Origin: an uncultured Parvularculaceae bacterium
GTDB lineage: Bacteria > Pseudomonadota > Alphaproteobacteria > Caulobacterales > Parvularculaceae
Length of the DNA: 64,000 bases
Reading direction: 5' to 3'
NCBI GenBank assembly: GCA_947259375.1
Contig: CAMYLZ010000025.1
Span: 1-64,000 of the forward strand
Position 1 is the first letter of the stretch. Every line of letters starts with the position of its first letter. Below, one piece after another: positions 25,772 to 36,848 of the stretch. The notes beneath the pieces are model-generated. The model saw only the letters and a list, made by a program, of their open reading frames with translations. It was not told the DNA's origin and ran no database searches. The position numbers were made by a program, and so were the translations under genes.

Positions 25772-27481
25772 ATGAGTGACGAAAGACAAAAGCGATCTGA
25801 TGCGATCACCAAGGGGGCGGCGCGTGCGCCAGCGCGCGCCATGCTGCGCGCCGCCGGGCTCGACGATAAGGATTTCACCCAGCCTCTTGTGGCGGTGGTC
25901 AATACCTGGTCGACGGTGACGCCGTGCAACATGCATCTCGACAAGCTCGCCGAACCGGTGCGCGAAGGCGTGCGTCAGGGCGGCGCGACGCCGATAGATT
26001 TCAACACGATTGTTGTTTCCGACGGAGTCACCATGGGCGGCGAGGGGATGCGCGCCTCACTGATCTCGCGCGAGGTGATCGCCGATTCAATCGAACTCGC
26101 CGTACGCGGACATTCGCTTGACGCCGCCATCATTCTTGTCGGCTGCGACAAGACATTGCCCGCTGCCGCTATGGCGCTGGCGCGTATGGATATTCCCGGC
26201 GTGATTTTCTACGGCGGCACGATCCTGCCTGGGCATTGTAATATTCGCGGCGCAGAAAAAGACCTGTCCATTCAGGACGTGTTTGAGGCGGTTGGCGCGC
26301 ACGCCAAGGGCGCAATGAGCGATGCGGAGCTTGACAAGATCGAGCGTGCGGCCTGTCCCGGCGCAGGGGCTTGCGGCGGGCAATTCACGGCGAACACAAT
26401 GGCGATGGCGCTGGCGTTTTTGGGGCTCGCGCCCATGGGCGCAGGCGATCCGCCTGCGGTCGACGGTCAAAAAGCAGCGGAAGCTGCGCGCTGCGGTGCG
26501 CTGGCTGCAAAGCTTGCTCATGACGGCAAGACAGCGCGCGAATTCGTCACCGAGGCGAGCCTTGAAAATGCGGCGACCTCGGTGGTCGCCAGCGGCGGAT
26601 CGACCAATGCGGTCCTGCATCTGGCGGCCATTGCAGCAGAGGCCGGCGTTCCGTTCTCCATTGATATTTTCGACGCGCTTTCGCGCGCAACGCCGGTTAT
26701 CCTCGACATCAAACCGGGCGGGCGTTTTCTGGCGAAAGATCTGTATGACGCTGGCGGCGCGCGGCTGTTCGGCAAGAGGTTGATGGACGGTGGGGCGCTT
26801 CGCGATGCGCCGACTGTCAGCGGCGCCAGTCTTTTTGAAGAGCTGACAAAAGCGGAAGAAACGCCGAGTCAGCAAATCATTCGCACCATGAACGATCCGG
26901 TAAAAAAGACTGGAGGCTTGCGCATTCTATATGGCGACGTTGCGCCTGAAGGCGCCGTGCTGAAAACCGCCGGATATTCAAACGGCGCTTTCGAAGGGCC
27001 GGCGCGGATTTTCGACAGCGAGGAAGCGGCGTTCAAGGCCGTCTCCGAGCGCGCGATCAAGGAAGGCGACGTCGTCGTCATTCGTTATGAAGGCCCGAAA
27101 GGCGGGCCCGGCATGCGCGAAATGTTGTCGGTAACGGCGGCGCTCGCCGGACAGGGCCTTGCCGGCAAGGTCGCATTGATGACTGATGGCCGGTTTTCCG
27201 GTGCGAGCCACGGTTTTGTTATTGGCCATATAGCGCCCGAAGCGGCGGTTGGCGGGCCGATTGCGTTGCTTGAAGAAGGCGACTTGATCTGCATCGACGC
27301 CGAAGCGCGCCGCATCGACGCGGATATCGATTGGGGGACGCGCAGGGCGTTTTACGCGCCGCGCCGGCTAAAGCGCATGGGCGGCGCCTTCGACAAATTC
27401 GCAGCGCTTGTTTCTTCGGCGTCGAAAGGCGCCGTCACCATCCAATCATTGAATGACCAAGGCGAAGGAATGACGACATGA
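25772..27481 (+). CDS. ilvD: Dihydroxy-acid dehydratase
   Basis: 569 residues. It dehydrates dihydroxy-isovalerate and dihydroxy-methylvalerate, the third common step of valine/isoleucine synthesis. Fe-S cysteines appear in [26 protein letters not shown] and [32 protein letters not shown] is a C-terminal signature. Start: an ATG at 25742 lies directly on the terminator T-tract, while the ATG at 25772 ([15 protein letters not shown]) has GAGG upstream and the conserved N-terminus, so I choose 25772. It overlaps ilvC by ATGA. Confidence 0.97.
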   Translation: MSDERQKRSDAITKGAARAPARAMLRAAGLDDKDFTQPLVAVVNTWSTVTPCNMHLDKLAEPVREGVRQGGATPIDFNTIVVSDGVTMGGEGMRASLISREVIADSIELAVRGHSLDAAIILVGCDKTLPAAAMALARMDIPGVIFYGGTILPGHCNIRGAEKDLSIQDVFEAVGAHAKGAMSDAELDKIERAACPGAGACGGQFTANTMAMALAFLGLAPMGAGDPPAVDGQKAAEAARCGALAAKLAHDGKTAREFVTEASLENAATSVVASGGSTNAVLHLAAIAAEAGVPFSIDIFDALSRATPVILDIKPGGRFLAKDLYDAGGARLFGKRLMDGGALRDAPTVSGASLFEELTKAEETPSQQIIRTMNDPVKKTGGLRILYGDVAPEGAVLKTAGYSNGAFEGPARIFDSEEAAFKAVSERAIKEGDVVVIRYEGPKGGPGMREMLSVTAALAGQGLAGKVALMTDGRFSGASHGFVIGHIAPEAAVGGPIALLEEGDLICIDAEARRIDADIDWGTRRAFYAPRRLKRMGGAFDKFAALVSSASKGAVTIQSLNDQGEGMTT

Positions 27482-28488
27482 AAGTCTATACGCAAGACGA
27501 TGCAAGCCCGGAACTGGTGAAATCAGCGCCGGTCGCTGTCATTGGCTATGGCAGTCAGGGGCGAGCCCATGCGCTGAACCTTAAAAATGCCGGATGCGAC
27601 GTCGTTGTCGGCGTGCGCGAGGGCGGGCCGGGCGCGCGCCGCGCCGCCGAAGACGGGCTCGAAGTCGCCTCCGTCGCCAGGGCCTGTACAGGCGCGACGC
27701 TGATCGCGATCCTGACGCCGGATATGACGCATGAGAAAATATTCAACGAAGAGATCGCGCCATATCTGGAACCGGGCGACGCCTTGTTGTTCGCTCACGG
27801 GTTTACAGTGCTTTACGGCCGGGTGAATCCGCCGAAAGAGGTCGATGTCATCATGGTTGCGCCGAAAGGGCCGGGCGATCTCGTGCGTCGCGAATTTGAG
27901 CGCGGGCGCGGGGTGCCGTGCCTGTTCGCGGTGCATCAGGACGCCAGCGGAAAGGCGAAGGAAAGGGCGCTCGCATACGCCAGCCTGATCGGCGGCGCGA
28001 CCGCCGGCGCGATTGAAACAACATTCAGGGAAGAGACCGAAACCGACCTCTTTGGCGAGCAAGCGGTTTTGTGCGGCGGCGCTTCGGAACTCGTCATCGC
28101 CGGTTTTGAAACATTGGTCGAAGCCGGCTACCAGCCGGAAATCGCCTATTATGAATGCCTGCATGAGCTAAAGCTGATCGTTGATCTCTTTTATGAGGGC
28201 GGCATCACGCGCATGCATGACTTCATCTCTGAAACCGCAAAATATGGCGATTTTGTTTCGGGTCCGCGGGTCATAAACGCCGAAACCAAAGAACGCATGC
28301 GCGAGGTTCTCAAAGATATCCAGAGCGGTTCCTTCGCTCGAGAATGGATTTTGGAAAATCAGGCGGGCAAGCCGCGATATAGTCAGATGTTGGCCGCTGA
28401 TCTGGGTCATCCGATCGAGAAAACGGGCAAGGAGTTGCGCGCCCGGATGCCGTGGCTGAAGCCCGGCGCCAACGCCCGGGAAGCGTGA
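27478..28488 (+). CDS. ilvC: Ketol-acid reductoisomerase (NADP+)
   Basis: 336 residues, the short class I form. It isomerises and reduces acetolactate and acetohydroxybutyrate. The Rossmann motif is [19 protein letters not shown], the metal-binding region contains [12 protein letters not shown] and [12 protein letters not shown]. It starts within the ilvD stop (ATGA), so the two are translationally coupled under the attenuator. Confidence 0.98.
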   Translation: MKVYTQDDASPELVKSAPVAVIGYGSQGRAHALNLKNAGCDVVVGVREGGPGARRAAEDGLEVASVARACTGATLIAILTPDMTHEKIFNEEIAPYLEPGDALLFAHGFTVLYGRVNPPKEVDVIMVAPKGPGDLVRREFERGRGVPCLFAVHQDASGKAKERALAYASLIGGATAGAIETTFREETETDLFGEQAVLCGGASELVIAGFETLVEAGYQPEIAYYECLHELKLIVDLFYEGGITRMHDFISETAKYGDFVSGPRVINAETKERMREVLKDIQSGSFAREWILENQAGKPRYSQMLAADLGHPIEKTGKELRARMPWLKPGANAREA

Positions 28489-28497
28489 GCGTCACTC

Positions 28498-30291
28498 ATG
28501 AGTTCACCCGCCGCCATGCAATCAATCGCCTCCGAGCCGATCTCGAAGCCCGGCGCGTACTTGCTGCTCGATGCGCTGGAGGAACAGGGCGTTGAGGTAA
28601 TTTTCGGCTATCCCGGCGGCGCTGTGCTGCCGATCTATGATGCGCTTTATGAGCGCGAGACCATCCGCCATGTGCTGATGCGTCATGAACAGGGCGCGTT
28701 GCATGCGGCCGAAGGCTATGCGCGCTCTACAGGCAAGGTCGGTGTAGCGCTGGTGACGTCCGGCCCTGGCGCCACCAATGCGGTCACCGGCCTTGCCGAT
28801 GCGCTCCTGGACTCAATCCCGGTGGTCTGCATTACCGGGCAGGTGGCGCGGCCCCTGATCGGCACGGATGCATTTCAGGAATGCGACACGACCGGTATAA
28901 CCCGTTCGTGCACGAAGCATAATTATCTGGTTGAGTCGGCGCGCTCGCTTTCCGGTACGGTGCATGAGGCGTTTCATGTGGCGCGGCGGGGCCGGCCCGG
29001 CCCGGTGCTGATCGACATTCCAAAGGATATTCAGTTCGAAACCGCCCCCTATACGAACCGCGCGGCGGCGAGCAATCGAAATTGCATTGTCCTGCCGGAA
29101 ATCGACCATGCGACGATCGAGCAAGTCGTTGATCTGATGCGTTATGCGCGCCGACCGGTATTTTACACAGGCGGCGGCGTCATCAATGCGGGGCCGGCGG
29201 CGTGCGCGGCCTTGCGCCAGCTCGCGAGCGTCACCGGGTTTCCGGTAACGTCGACTTTGATGGGCCTTGGCGCGTATCCCGCTTCCGACCCGCAATGGCT
29301 GGGCATGCTCGGCATGCATGGGTCATTCGAGGCCAATAACGCCATGCATGATTGCGATTTGATGATCGCTATCGGCGCGCGGTTCGATGACCGCGTGACG
29401 GGCCGGCTCGACGCCTTCTCGCCCAATTCACGCAAAGTGCATATTGATATTGATCCGTCTTCCATCAACAAGAATGTCGCGGTGGATATCGGCATTGTCG
29501 GCCATGCGGGCGAGGTGATGGATGCGATGTTAGCTGCGTGGGCGGCGCGCGAAGCCGGAGAGCCGCATGACAGCGCGCGGCTCGCGCCATGGTGGAAACA
29601 ACTCCATGGCTGGCGTGCGAAAAAGTCGTTTGACTATGCGCCGAGCAAGAAACGCATCAAGCCGCAACATGCGATTGAACGGCTTTACGCGCTGACGCGC
29701 GGGAAGGACGTTTATGTATCGACTGAAGTCGGCCAGCACCAGATGTGGGCCGCGCAATATTTCCATTTCGACGAGCCGAACCGCTGGATGACGTCCGGCG
29801 GGCTCGGGACCATGGGTTACGGCTTGCCGGCGGCGCTCGGCGTGCAGGCTGCGCATCCGGACGCGCTAGTGATCGACATTGCCGGCGACGCCTCGGTGCA
29901 GATGACGATGCAGGAATTTTCAGCCGCCGTGCAGCATGGGTTGCCGATCAAGATCTTTATTCTGAACAATGCCTATCTCGGCATGGTGCGCCAATGGCAG
30001 GAGCTTTTGCATGGCGGACGCTATTCGCATTCCTATTCTGAAAGCCTGCCGGATTTCGTCAAGCTCGCCGAAGCTTTTGGCGGCCTCGGCCTGCGCGCGG
30101 AAAGCCCCGTGGAACTTGACGCGAAAATCATGGAGATGATCGACAGCGACAAGCCGGTGCTGTTCGACTGCGTCGTCACCCAGGAAGAAAACGTCTTTCC
30201 CATGATCCCGTCCGGTGCGGCGCATAATGAAATGCTGTTTGGCGAAGTCAGGGGCGATGAAGTCAGCGACGCCGGAAAGGTGCTGGTATGA
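28498..30291 (+). CDS. ilvB: Acetolactate synthase large subunit
   Basis: 597 residues, a ThDP-dependent enzyme. It condenses pyruvate with pyruvate or 2-oxobutyrate at the start of the pathway. The catalytic glutamate lies in MRHEQGALHAAEGYAR; the ThDP motif is DIAGDASVQMTMQEF...NNAYLGMVRQWQ. About 25 residues precede the usual start, and the ATG at 28516 is an alternative. It follows ilvC after 9 bases and overlaps the regulatory subunit by ATGA. Confidence 0.97.
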   Translation: MSSPAAMQSIASEPISKPGAYLLLDALEEQGVEVIFGYPGGAVLPIYDALYERETIRHVLMRHEQGALHAAEGYARSTGKVGVALVTSGPGATNAVTGLADALLDSIPVVCITGQVARPLIGTDAFQECDTTGITRSCTKHNYLVESARSLSGTVHEAFHVARRGRPGPVLIDIPKDIQFETAPYTNRAAASNRNCIVLPEIDHATIEQVVDLMRYARRPVFYTGGGVINAGPAACAALRQLASVTGFPVTSTLMGLGAYPASDPQWLGMLGMHGSFEANNAMHDCDLMIAIGARFDDRVTGRLDAFSPNSRKVHIDIDPSSINKNVAVDIGIVGHAGEVMDAMLAAWAAREAGEPHDSARLAPWWKQLHGWRAKKSFDYAPSKKRIKPQHAIERLYALTRGKDVYVSTEVGQHQMWAAQYFHFDEPNRWMTSGGLGTMGYGLPAALGVQAAHPDALVIDIAGDASVQMTMQEFSAAVQHGLPIKIFILNNAYLGMVRQWQELLHGGRYSHSYSESLPDFVKLAEAFGGLGLRAESPVELDAKIMEMIDSDKPVLFDCVVTQEENVFPMIPSGAAHNEMLFGEVRGDEVSDAGKVLV

Positions 30292-30842
30292 ACGCCGCTA
30301 ATCCGACATTGCAATCGGTCTATCCGGTCACCGGCGATGAGGGGGCGGTGCGCGAGGTCATTCTCGCCGTCATCGTCGATAATGAGCCGGGGGTTCTTTC
30401 GCGTGTCGTCGGACTGATTTCCGCGCGCGGCTACAATATCGAAAGCCTCACCGTGGCTGAAACCGATATGGAAAAGCACACCTCGCGCATCACTGTGGTA
30501 ACGCAAGGAACGCCTGCGAAAATCGAACAGATCAAGGCGCAATTAGGCCGGCTGGTGCCGGTGCGGCGCGTCATTGATGTCAGCGCAGAGAGCGATGCGC
30601 TCGAACGCGAACTCGCCCTTGTTAAAGTCGTCGCCACCGGCGAGCACCGGCTCGAAGCCATGCGTGTTTCAGGGATATTTCGCGCCCGGGCGCTTGATAC
30701 AACGCAAACGTCCTTTGTGTTCGAGGTGACGGGCGCACGCGATAAAATCAACGCCTTTATTGAATTGATGAAGCCGCTCGGGCTGACCGAAGTCTCCCGC
30801 ACGGGCGTGTTGTCAATCCGGCGCGGCGTTGAGAGGGACTGA
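30288..30842 (+). CDS. ilvH: Acetolactate synthase regulatory subunit
   Basis: 184 residues. It activates the large subunit and confers valine inhibition. An N-terminal ACT domain is seen in LAVIVDNEPGVLSRVVGLIS and RGYNIESLTVAETD, and a second ACT-like part follows from about residue 100. The name ilvN is equally usable. It is the last gene of the ilv unit, overlapping ilvB by ATGA. Confidence 0.96.
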   Translation: MNAANPTLQSVYPVTGDEGAVREVILAVIVDNEPGVLSRVVGLISARGYNIESLTVAETDMEKHTSRITVVTQGTPAKIEQIKAQLGRLVPVRRVIDVSAESDALERELALVKVVATGEHRLEAMRVSGIFRARALDTTQTSFVFEVTGARDKINAFIELMKPLGLTEVSRTGVLSIRRGVERD

Positions 30843-30990
30843 AATGCGGGCCATCGCCAGAACAGCAAGGACTTTAGCATCACGCAATCTGGAGCGCTTT
30901 CGCATCGTCAAATGCTGCGCATTTGCGCGTCGGGAATGCGCTCAGGCTTTTCATGGGCGTTTGCGAAACCTTCGCCTGCTCCTTAGCCCC

Positions 30991-31010
30991 GCGCGGTGAA
31001 ATCACCGCGC
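30991..31010 (+). promoter_or_regulatory. Strong hairpin in the ilvH-leuA gap
   Basis: GCGCGGTGA-AA-TCACCGCGC is a perfect 9 bp inverted repeat without a T-tract. It overlaps the end of a short frame finishing in LRLLLSPAR and stop, which resembles the tail of a leucine leader peptide. It may be a weak terminator, an operator or part of a leu control leader; no terminator follows it before leuA. Confidence 0.4.
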
Positions 31011-31054
31011 GCAACAAATGGGCTGATCAGGAACAGAATTGAAGGATTTGAGAC

Positions 31055-32644
31055 GTGATAACCGAACAACCCGACATTGGCGACGTAGCCGCGAACAACC
31101 ATGTTAAAATTTTTGATACGACGCTGAGAGACGGCGAGCAGGCGCCGGGATTTTCCATGTCGACTGACGCAAAGCTGATTGTTGCGCGCGCGCTCTCGGC
31201 GTTGAATGTCGATATTATCGAGGCCGGATTCGCTGCCGCCTCGCCGGGCGATGCTGCCGCCATCGCAACAATCGCGCGAGAGATTGAAGGGCCGACCATC
31301 GGCTCGTTGGCGCGGCTCAACAAAGGCGACATCGAGGCGGCGGCTCGTGCAATTGAGCCGGCGAAGAAAAAACGCATCCACACTTTTATTGGCACAAGCC
31401 CCTTGCATCGAGAGGCCAAGCTGAAAATGTCGAAGGATGAAATCCTCAGAGCCATCTCTGAGAATGTCGCCTTTGCCCGCGCGGCTTGTAACGATGTGGA
31501 GTTCTCACCGGAAGACGCAATCCGCACCGAGCGTGCCTATCTGATCGAAGCGGTGGAGGCGGCGATTGAAGCCGGCGCATCGACCATCAACATCCCTGAC
31601 ACCGTCGGATATACGACGCCGGAAGAGATTACTGCTTTGTTCCGTTTCCTGACGGAAAACGCCAAAGGCGCCGACGGGGTAACGTTTTCCGCACATTGCC
31701 ATGACGATCTCGGCATGGCGGTGGCGAATTCGCTTGCCGCCGTGCGCGGCGGCGCCCGGCAAGTCGAATGCGCGATTAACGGCATTGGCGAGAGAGCCGG
31801 TAATTGTTCCATGGAAGAAGCGGTGATGGCGCTGGCGACGCGGCGCGACTTTTTTGGCGTGACGACGCAAATCGATACGACGAAAATCTATCCGGCGAGC
31901 CTCGCGCTTGCCCGCGTCACTCACAATCCTATCCCGCGCAACAAGGCGATTGTCGGGCGCAACGCCTTCGCTCATGAAGCCGGCATTCACCAGCACGGCG
32001 TGCTTGCGGACAAACGCACCTATGAAATCATGGATGCAGAAGCGGTCGGCATGCCGTCGAATTCCATCGTGCTTGGCAAACATTCCGGCAAGCACGCTGT
32101 CGCCGCACGGGTGAAAGCGCTGGGCTTCAAAGTTTCAAGGCAGAAGATCGAGGATATTTTTCCGGCGTTCAAACGCCTTGCCGACACTTGCCGCGAAGTC
32201 ACCGATGCGGGGCTGGTGCGCCTCATCACCGGCAATGCGGAAACGGACGGGCGCATTGGCCCATGGCGAATGCGCAAAACGGAATTGCATGTGGATTTTG
32301 AAGGCGACAAGCGCCCTCATGCGCGGATCACCATGGAGCATGATACAGGCGCACGCCGCTCTGTCATCGAAGAAGGCGAAGGTCCGATTGATGCGGCTTT
32401 CGCAGCGGTTTGTGCAATTGCGAACGTGCCGGGGCATATCCACACGCTAGATCTCAATCACATAGCGGCGGAGGGCGTCGTGCGCGCCGAGGCGGTCGTT
32501 GAGGTGGAAGGCAAGCACTATTCCGGCAAGGCGCAGGAGGTCGATATCGCCGATGCTGCCGTTGCGGCCTTTGTGGCGGCGGTGAACCAGGCCGCCGCGA
32601 TCCGCGCGGGCGCCGGCATGATCGAGGAAAAGGCCGCATCATGA
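31055..32644 (+). CDS. leuA: 2-Isopropylmalate synthase
   Basis: 529 residues. It condenses acetyl-CoA with 2-ketoisovalerate, the first step of leucine synthesis. The catalytic barrel begins [15 protein letters not shown], with the metal-binding [13 protein letters not shown] and NGIGERAGN; the C-terminal LeuA dimer domain, which senses leucine, fills residues ~390-529. The start is a GTG at 31055 with AAGGA upstream. It begins a four-gene leucine operon and overlaps leuC by ATGA. Confidence 0.97.
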   Translation: MITEQPDIGDVAANNHVKIFDTTLRDGEQAPGFSMSTDAKLIVARALSALNVDIIEAGFAAASPGDAAAIATIAREIEGPTIGSLARLNKGDIEAAARAIEPAKKKRIHTFIGTSPLHREAKLKMSKDEILRAISENVAFARAACNDVEFSPEDAIRTERAYLIEAVEAAIEAGASTINIPDTVGYTTPEEITALFRFLTENAKGADGVTFSAHCHDDLGMAVANSLAAVRGGARQVECAINGIGERAGNCSMEEAVMALATRRDFFGVTTQIDTTKIYPASLALARVTHNPIPRNKAIVGRNAFAHEAGIHQHGVLADKRTYEIMDAEAVGMPSNSIVLGKHSGKHAVAARVKALGFKVSRQKIEDIFPAFKRLADTCREVTDAGLVRLITGNAETDGRIGPWRMRKTELHVDFEGDKRPHARITMEHDTGARRSVIEEGEGPIDAAFAAVCAIANVPGHIHTLDLNHIAAEGVVRAEAVVEVEGKHYSGKAQEVDIADAAVAAFVAAVNQAAAIRAGAGMIEEKAAS

Positions 32645-34062
32645 GTATGCCGAAATCATTGTTCGATAAATTATGGGAACGCCATGTAGTGGTCGGCGAG
32701 ACCCCGGATGCGCCGGCGGTGCTTTATATCGACCTGCATCTTGTCCACGAAGTGACGTCGCCGCAGGCCTTTGCAGTGCTTGACGGGCGCGGACTGAAGG
32801 TCCGGCGGCCTGACAATACATTTGCTACGCTTGATCATTCGACGCCGACGCTGCCGGCAAACGCCAAGGGCGAGCTGCCTTTTTCAACGCCGGGAGCGCG
32901 GCGCCAAGTCGAAACGCTTATCGCCAATTGCGAAAAACACGGCATAGAGTTGTTGGGCCTTGGCGATCCGCGACGCGGCATTGTTCACGTGATTGGGCCG
33001 GAGCTGGGGCTGACCCAACCAGGTAAGACAGTCGTCTGCGGGGATAGCCATACATCGACACATGGCGCCTTTGGCGCGCTTGCCTTCGGCATCGGCACGA
33101 CCGAAGTCGGTCATGTGCTGGCGACGCAATGCGTCCTGCAGCGCAAGCCAAAATCCATGCGCGTCATTTTTGACGGCGCGTTATCGCCGGGCGTCGGCGC
33201 GAAGGATATGGCGCTGGCGATGATTGCAGAAATCGGCGCCGATGGCGGGCAAGGCTATGCGATTGAGTTCGCCGGCGAGACGGTGCGCGCGCTTTCCATG
33301 GAGGGGCGCATGACATTGTGCAATATGTCGATTGAGGCGGGCGCGCGCTTCGGCATGATTGCGCCGGACGAGACAACCTTTGACTGGGTGAAGGGCCGCG
33401 ATTTCGCGCCGTCGGGCGAGGCGTGGGCCGCGGCGCTCGCAAAGTGGCGCGGCCTGGCGACAGAAGAGCGCGCGGAGTTCGCAAAAGAAGTGCGCATTGA
33501 TGCTTCAACGATCCGTCCAATGATCACCTATGGCGTATCGCCGGACGCGGCTGCGCCGGTCTGCGCCAATGCGCCGGCGCCGCGAACGGCAGCGGAAAAA
33601 CATGCGGCGGACTACATGAAGCTCGATGCGGGCCGACCGTTTACAGAGCAAGAAGTCAATCGCGTCTTTATCGGCAGTTGCACCAATTCGCGGCTTTCTG
33701 ACCTGCGCGAAGCGGCGGCGGTGATGCGCGGGCGGCATGTGGACGAGGGCGTTGTCGCACTGGTCGTGCCAGGCTCCGAGGCGGTGAAACGTGCGGCTGA
33801 AGCGGAAGGGCTTGATGCGGTGTTTGTCGCTGCCGGCGCCGAATGGCGCGAACCGGGCTGTTCCATGTGCATCGCCATGAATGGCGATGCGGGCGCGCCG
33901 GGAGAACTGGTTGTTTCCACCTCAAACCGAAATTTTATTGGCCGCCAGGGCAAGGGCGTCAGGACCGTACTCGCCAGTCCGGCGACCGCTGCGGCTTCGG
34001 CGATTGCGGGGCGCATCGCCGACCCGCGTCCCTTTCTGTGCGACATGAAGGAGGACGCTTAA
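32641..34062 (+). CDS. leuC: Isopropylmalate isomerase large subunit
   Basis: 473 residues, aconitase family. It converts 2- to 3-isopropylmalate together with LeuD. The 4Fe-4S ligands are in [11 protein letters not shown] and [33 protein letters not shown] is conserved and covers active-site residues. It abuts leuD directly and is coupled to leuA. Confidence 0.98.
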   Translation: MSMPKSLFDKLWERHVVVGETPDAPAVLYIDLHLVHEVTSPQAFAVLDGRGLKVRRPDNTFATLDHSTPTLPANAKGELPFSTPGARRQVETLIANCEKHGIELLGLGDPRRGIVHVIGPELGLTQPGKTVVCGDSHTSTHGAFGALAFGIGTTEVGHVLATQCVLQRKPKSMRVIFDGALSPGVGAKDMALAMIAEIGADGGQGYAIEFAGETVRALSMEGRMTLCNMSIEAGARFGMIAPDETTFDWVKGRDFAPSGEAWAAALAKWRGLATEERAEFAKEVRIDASTIRPMITYGVSPDAAAPVCANAPAPRTAAEKHAADYMKLDAGRPFTEQEVNRVFIGSCTNSRLSDLREAAAVMRGRHVDEGVVALVVPGSEAVKRAAEAEGLDAVFVAAGAEWREPGCSMCIAMNGDAGAPGELVVSTSNRNFIGRQGKGVRTVLASPATAAASAIAGRIADPRPFLCDMKEDA

Positions 34063-34644
34063 ATGGCATTCGAACCGTTTAAAACGCTTGTCTCGCGGAC
34101 GGTGGTGTTGGCGCAAGACAATATCGACACCGATCAAATTATCCCGGCACGGTTTTTAACGACCACGTCCCGCGACGGGCTCGGCCAGTCGGTCTTTTAT
34201 GACTGGCGCTTTGATGAAGCTGGACGACCGAAAAGACCGTCGCTTTTCAACGACTATAATCCCGATACGCATAAAATTCTGGTGGCGGGATCGAATTTCG
34301 GCTGCGGATCGTCGCGCGAACATGCGCCATGGGCGCTTTATGGATTTGGATTTCGGGCGGTCATTAGTTCGGACATTGCCGACATCTTCAAAAGCAACGC
34401 GCTAAAAAACGGCTTACTGCCGGTGGAGGTTGATCAAACGGCCCATGCACAGTTGCTGACAACGCCTGATGCGGAGATCGCTGTAGACCTTGAAAAACTC
34501 ACGGTGACCCTGGGCGAGGCGGATATTGCGCATTTCGAAGTGGAAGCCTTTGCGCGCCAGTGCCTGCTCAATGGCGTTGACCCTTTAGGCTATTTACTGA
34601 AACAGACGCGCGAAATCGCGGCCTATGAGGCGAAAACAGCATGA
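34063..34644 (+). CDS. leuD: Isopropylmalate isomerase small subunit
   Basis: 193 residues, swivelling domain of the aconitase fold. DNIDTDQIIPARFL and GSNFGCGSSREHAPWAL are the family signatures. It starts at the base after the leuC stop codon, preceded by GGAGG in the end of leuC, and overlaps leuB by ATGA. Confidence 0.98.
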   Translation: MAFEPFKTLVSRTVVLAQDNIDTDQIIPARFLTTTSRDGLGQSVFYDWRFDEAGRPKRPSLFNDYNPDTHKILVAGSNFGCGSSREHAPWALYGFGFRAVISSDIADIFKSNALKNGLLPVEVDQTAHAQLLTTPDAEIAVDLEKLTVTLGEADIAHFEVEAFARQCLLNGVDPLGYLLKQTREIAAYEAKTA

Positions 34645-35681
34645 CAAAAAGAATTGTGCTTCTCGCCGGCGATGGCGTCGGTCCGGAAGTCGTCGTTGCC
34701 GCGCGCAAAGTGCTGGCCGCCGCCGCAGAGAAATTTGCGCTGTCGCTGGAATATGATGACCGCCTGTTCGGCGGTGCGGCCATTGATGCGACAGGCAATC
34801 CATTCCCGGCGGAGACAAAGGCCGCCTGCCTCAAGGCGGATGCGGTTTTTCTGGGCGCTGTCGGCGGGCCGAAATGGGATAGCGGCGCTCTACGCCCGGA
34901 GGCCGGCCTGTTGGCGTTGCGTAAAGCGCTTGGCGTTTACGCCAATTTGCGGCCGGTCAGCGTTGCGGCGGGCATGGAGCATCTCTCGCCGCTGACCCCG
35001 GACCGCGCCAAGAGCGTCGACCTTCTTATCATTCGTGAGCTGACGGGCGGGATGTATTTCGGAAAGCGCGACGAAGGCGATGAGACCGCGCGCGACGAAT
35101 GTCTCTACACGAGGGATGAGGTTACCCGCGTTGCGCGTATTGCCTTTGAAACGGCAAGGAAACGGCGTGGGCGCGTCGCCTCCATTGACAAGGCGAATGT
35201 GCTGGCGACCAGTCGGTTATGGCGGGCCGCCGTCAATGCGCTGCATGCGGCGGAATTTAGGGATGTTGAGCTCTCTCATGTGCTGGTCGACGCCATGGCC
35301 ATGAGACTTATTCAACAGCCTGCGGCCTTCGATGTGATCCTGACCGAAAATCTCTTTGGCGACATTCTGAGCGACGAGGCATCTGTGTTGTCAGGCTCGA
35401 TCGGTCTTGCACCATCGGCGTCGCTGGGCGAGGGGCCGCGCGGCCTTTACGAGCCTATTCACGGATCGGCGCCGGATATAGCGGGACAGGACAAAGCCAA
35501 TCCGGTGGGCGCGATCCTCAGCGCGGCGATGATGTTGCGTTATAGCCTTGATGCGGGCGCCGCCGCGGATGCGATTGACAAGGCGGTGTCAATAGCGCTT
35601 GGCGATGCCCGCGGTACGGTTGATATCGGCGGGCCGGATTCGACCGCATCTTTCGCCGAAGCGATCGCCGCGTTGGTTTGA
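34641..35681 (+). CDS. leuB: 3-Isopropylmalate dehydrogenase
   Basis: 346 residues, slightly shorter than usual. It oxidises and decarboxylates 3-isopropylmalate with NAD. LLAGDGVGPEVV opens the protein, RELTGGMYFG and NLFGDILSDEASVLSGSIGL are the substrate and metal signatures, and EPIHGSAPDIAGQ is near the end. It closes the leucine operon and is convergent with the methyltransferase gene, 19 bases away. Confidence 0.97.
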   Translation: MTKRIVLLAGDGVGPEVVVAARKVLAAAAEKFALSLEYDDRLFGGAAIDATGNPFPAETKAACLKADAVFLGAVGGPKWDSGALRPEAGLLALRKALGVYANLRPVSVAAGMEHLSPLTPDRAKSVDLLIIRELTGGMYFGKRDEGDETARDECLYTRDEVTRVARIAFETARKRRGRVASIDKANVLATSRLWRAAVNALHAAEFRDVELSHVLVDAMAMRLIQQPAAFDVILTENLFGDILSDEASVLSGSIGLAPSASLGEGPRGLYEPIHGSAPDIAGQDKANPVGAILSAAMMLRYSLDAGAAADAIDKAVSIALGDARGTVDIGGPDSTASFAEAIAALV

Positions 35682-35700
35682 GTGTCAGAACCAAGGCCGT

Positions 35701-36315
35701 TCATGACGGTTTTTCGAACACAAGCTTGCTCCAGGTGATGCCCGCTTGCCGGTTGCATGACTGGAGCGAGGTGTCGTTGCGAATGCAGGCAATGGTTTGA
35801 AGTTCATTGCTTTCGGCGAGGGCGATGGTTTCCTCAGGCGCGACGTCGAACATAATGCGTCCTTCCGGCGCCGGCCCGTGACGCAGCGACATGAACAGCC
35901 GTCCGCCGGGTTTTAACAAATGCGCGACGGCTTTCATGGCGGGTGGGCGATCTTGCGTTTCAAGATGCATCCACACTGCGGTGATCAGGACAATGTCAAA
36001 CGCATTCGGCTGGTCGGAAAGTCCGGTAAGGGCGGGCAGGCGATCATCAACCCAGCGAATAGCCGGCGGGTGCGCTTTTCGTCCGTATGCGCGAAATGCG
36101 GCGGTCGGCTCGATAGCGGTGACGTGGAATCCTTTCAACGCCAGCGCGCCCGCATCGCGGCCGGGCCCTGCGCCAATGTCGAGCACGGCGCCCGGCGGTT
36201 TGGGAAAAAGCGCGATGACGGCGGCGTGAACATCCTCAAACCGGATTGCTTCATATCGCGCAATCAGTTCTTCCGCCGCCTCGGCGTAACCCGCGGGGGC
36301 GTCGCTTCCAGGCAT
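35701..36315 (-). CDS. Class I SAM-dependent methyltransferase
   Basis: 204 residues. Motif I is AVLDIGAGPGRDAGALA, post-I AIEPT, motif II AFDIVLITAVWMHL and motif III LLKPGGRLFMSLRHG. The acceptor is not identifiable. It begins 6 bases after the cytosine deaminase gene on the same strand, so they share a transcript, but no functional link is apparent. Confidence 0.85.
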   Translation of the reverse strand: MPGSDAPAGYAEAAEELIARYEAIRFEDVHAAVIALFPKPPGAVLDIGAGPGRDAGALALKGFHVTAIEPTAAFRAYGRKAHPPAIRWVDDRLPALTGLSDQPNAFDIVLITAVWMHLETQDRPPAMKAVAHLLKPGGRLFMSLRHGPAPEGRIMFDVAPEETIALAESNELQTIACIRNDTSLQSCNRQAGITWSKLVFEKPS

Positions 36316-36321
36316 TCGGCC

Positions 36322-36768
36322 TTACTCCATGATGTCTTCGTTCCACAGCATCGGCCGCTCGCGAATGAAACGCGCCATCAGTTCAAGCGATGCCGGATGC
36401 GCGGCGTCGATCACCTCAACGCCGTGGCTGCGCAGGAATTCCTCATTACCGCCGAAATTATCCGTGTCGTTAATGACGGTGCGCGGGATCTTGAACTGTA
36501 CGATGGTTCCCGCGCACATCATGCAAGGGGAGAGCGACGTATATAGCGTCAGGTCGCGATAGGAGTTTTGCCGTCCCGCCTTGCGTAGGCAATCCATCTC
36601 GCCATGAGCGATCGGGTCGCCCTGTTGCACGCGTTGATTATGGCCGGCGGCGATGAATTCGGGTCCGCGCGCCAGCACCGATCCGATTGGCAGCCCGCCT
36701 TCGTCATAGCTCTTTTTCGCTTCCCGGAAGCTGCGCTCGATAAACTCGTGGTCCCAGTCATTCAACAT
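36322..36768 (-). CDS. Cytosine deaminase, yeast FCY1-like
   Basis: 148 residues, CDA/deaminase fold. Zinc ligands and catalytic glutamate are in AHGEMDC and SPCMMCAG. The sequence around [10 protein letters not shown], the NFGG segment, and the C-terminal RPMLWNEDI follow the yeast cytosine deaminase pattern more than tRNA-adenosine or guanine deaminases, so cytosine to uracil is the likely reaction. AAGGGA precedes the ATG. It is divergent from upp, whose product uses uracil. Confidence 0.85.
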   Translation of the reverse strand: MLNDWDHEFIERSFREAKKSYDEGGLPIGSVLARGPEFIAAGHNQRVQQGDPIAHGEMDCLRKAGRQNSYRDLTLYTSLSPCMMCAGTIVQFKIPRTVINDTDNFGGNEEFLRSHGVEVIDAAHPASLELMARFIRERPMLWNEDIME

Positions 36769-36848
36769 CGGGGATCCCTTCGATAGACAATTCGGCCATC
36801 ATGCCTGATAAAGGCGCACCGAAAATGCAAAAACAACAGGCGAGGGGC

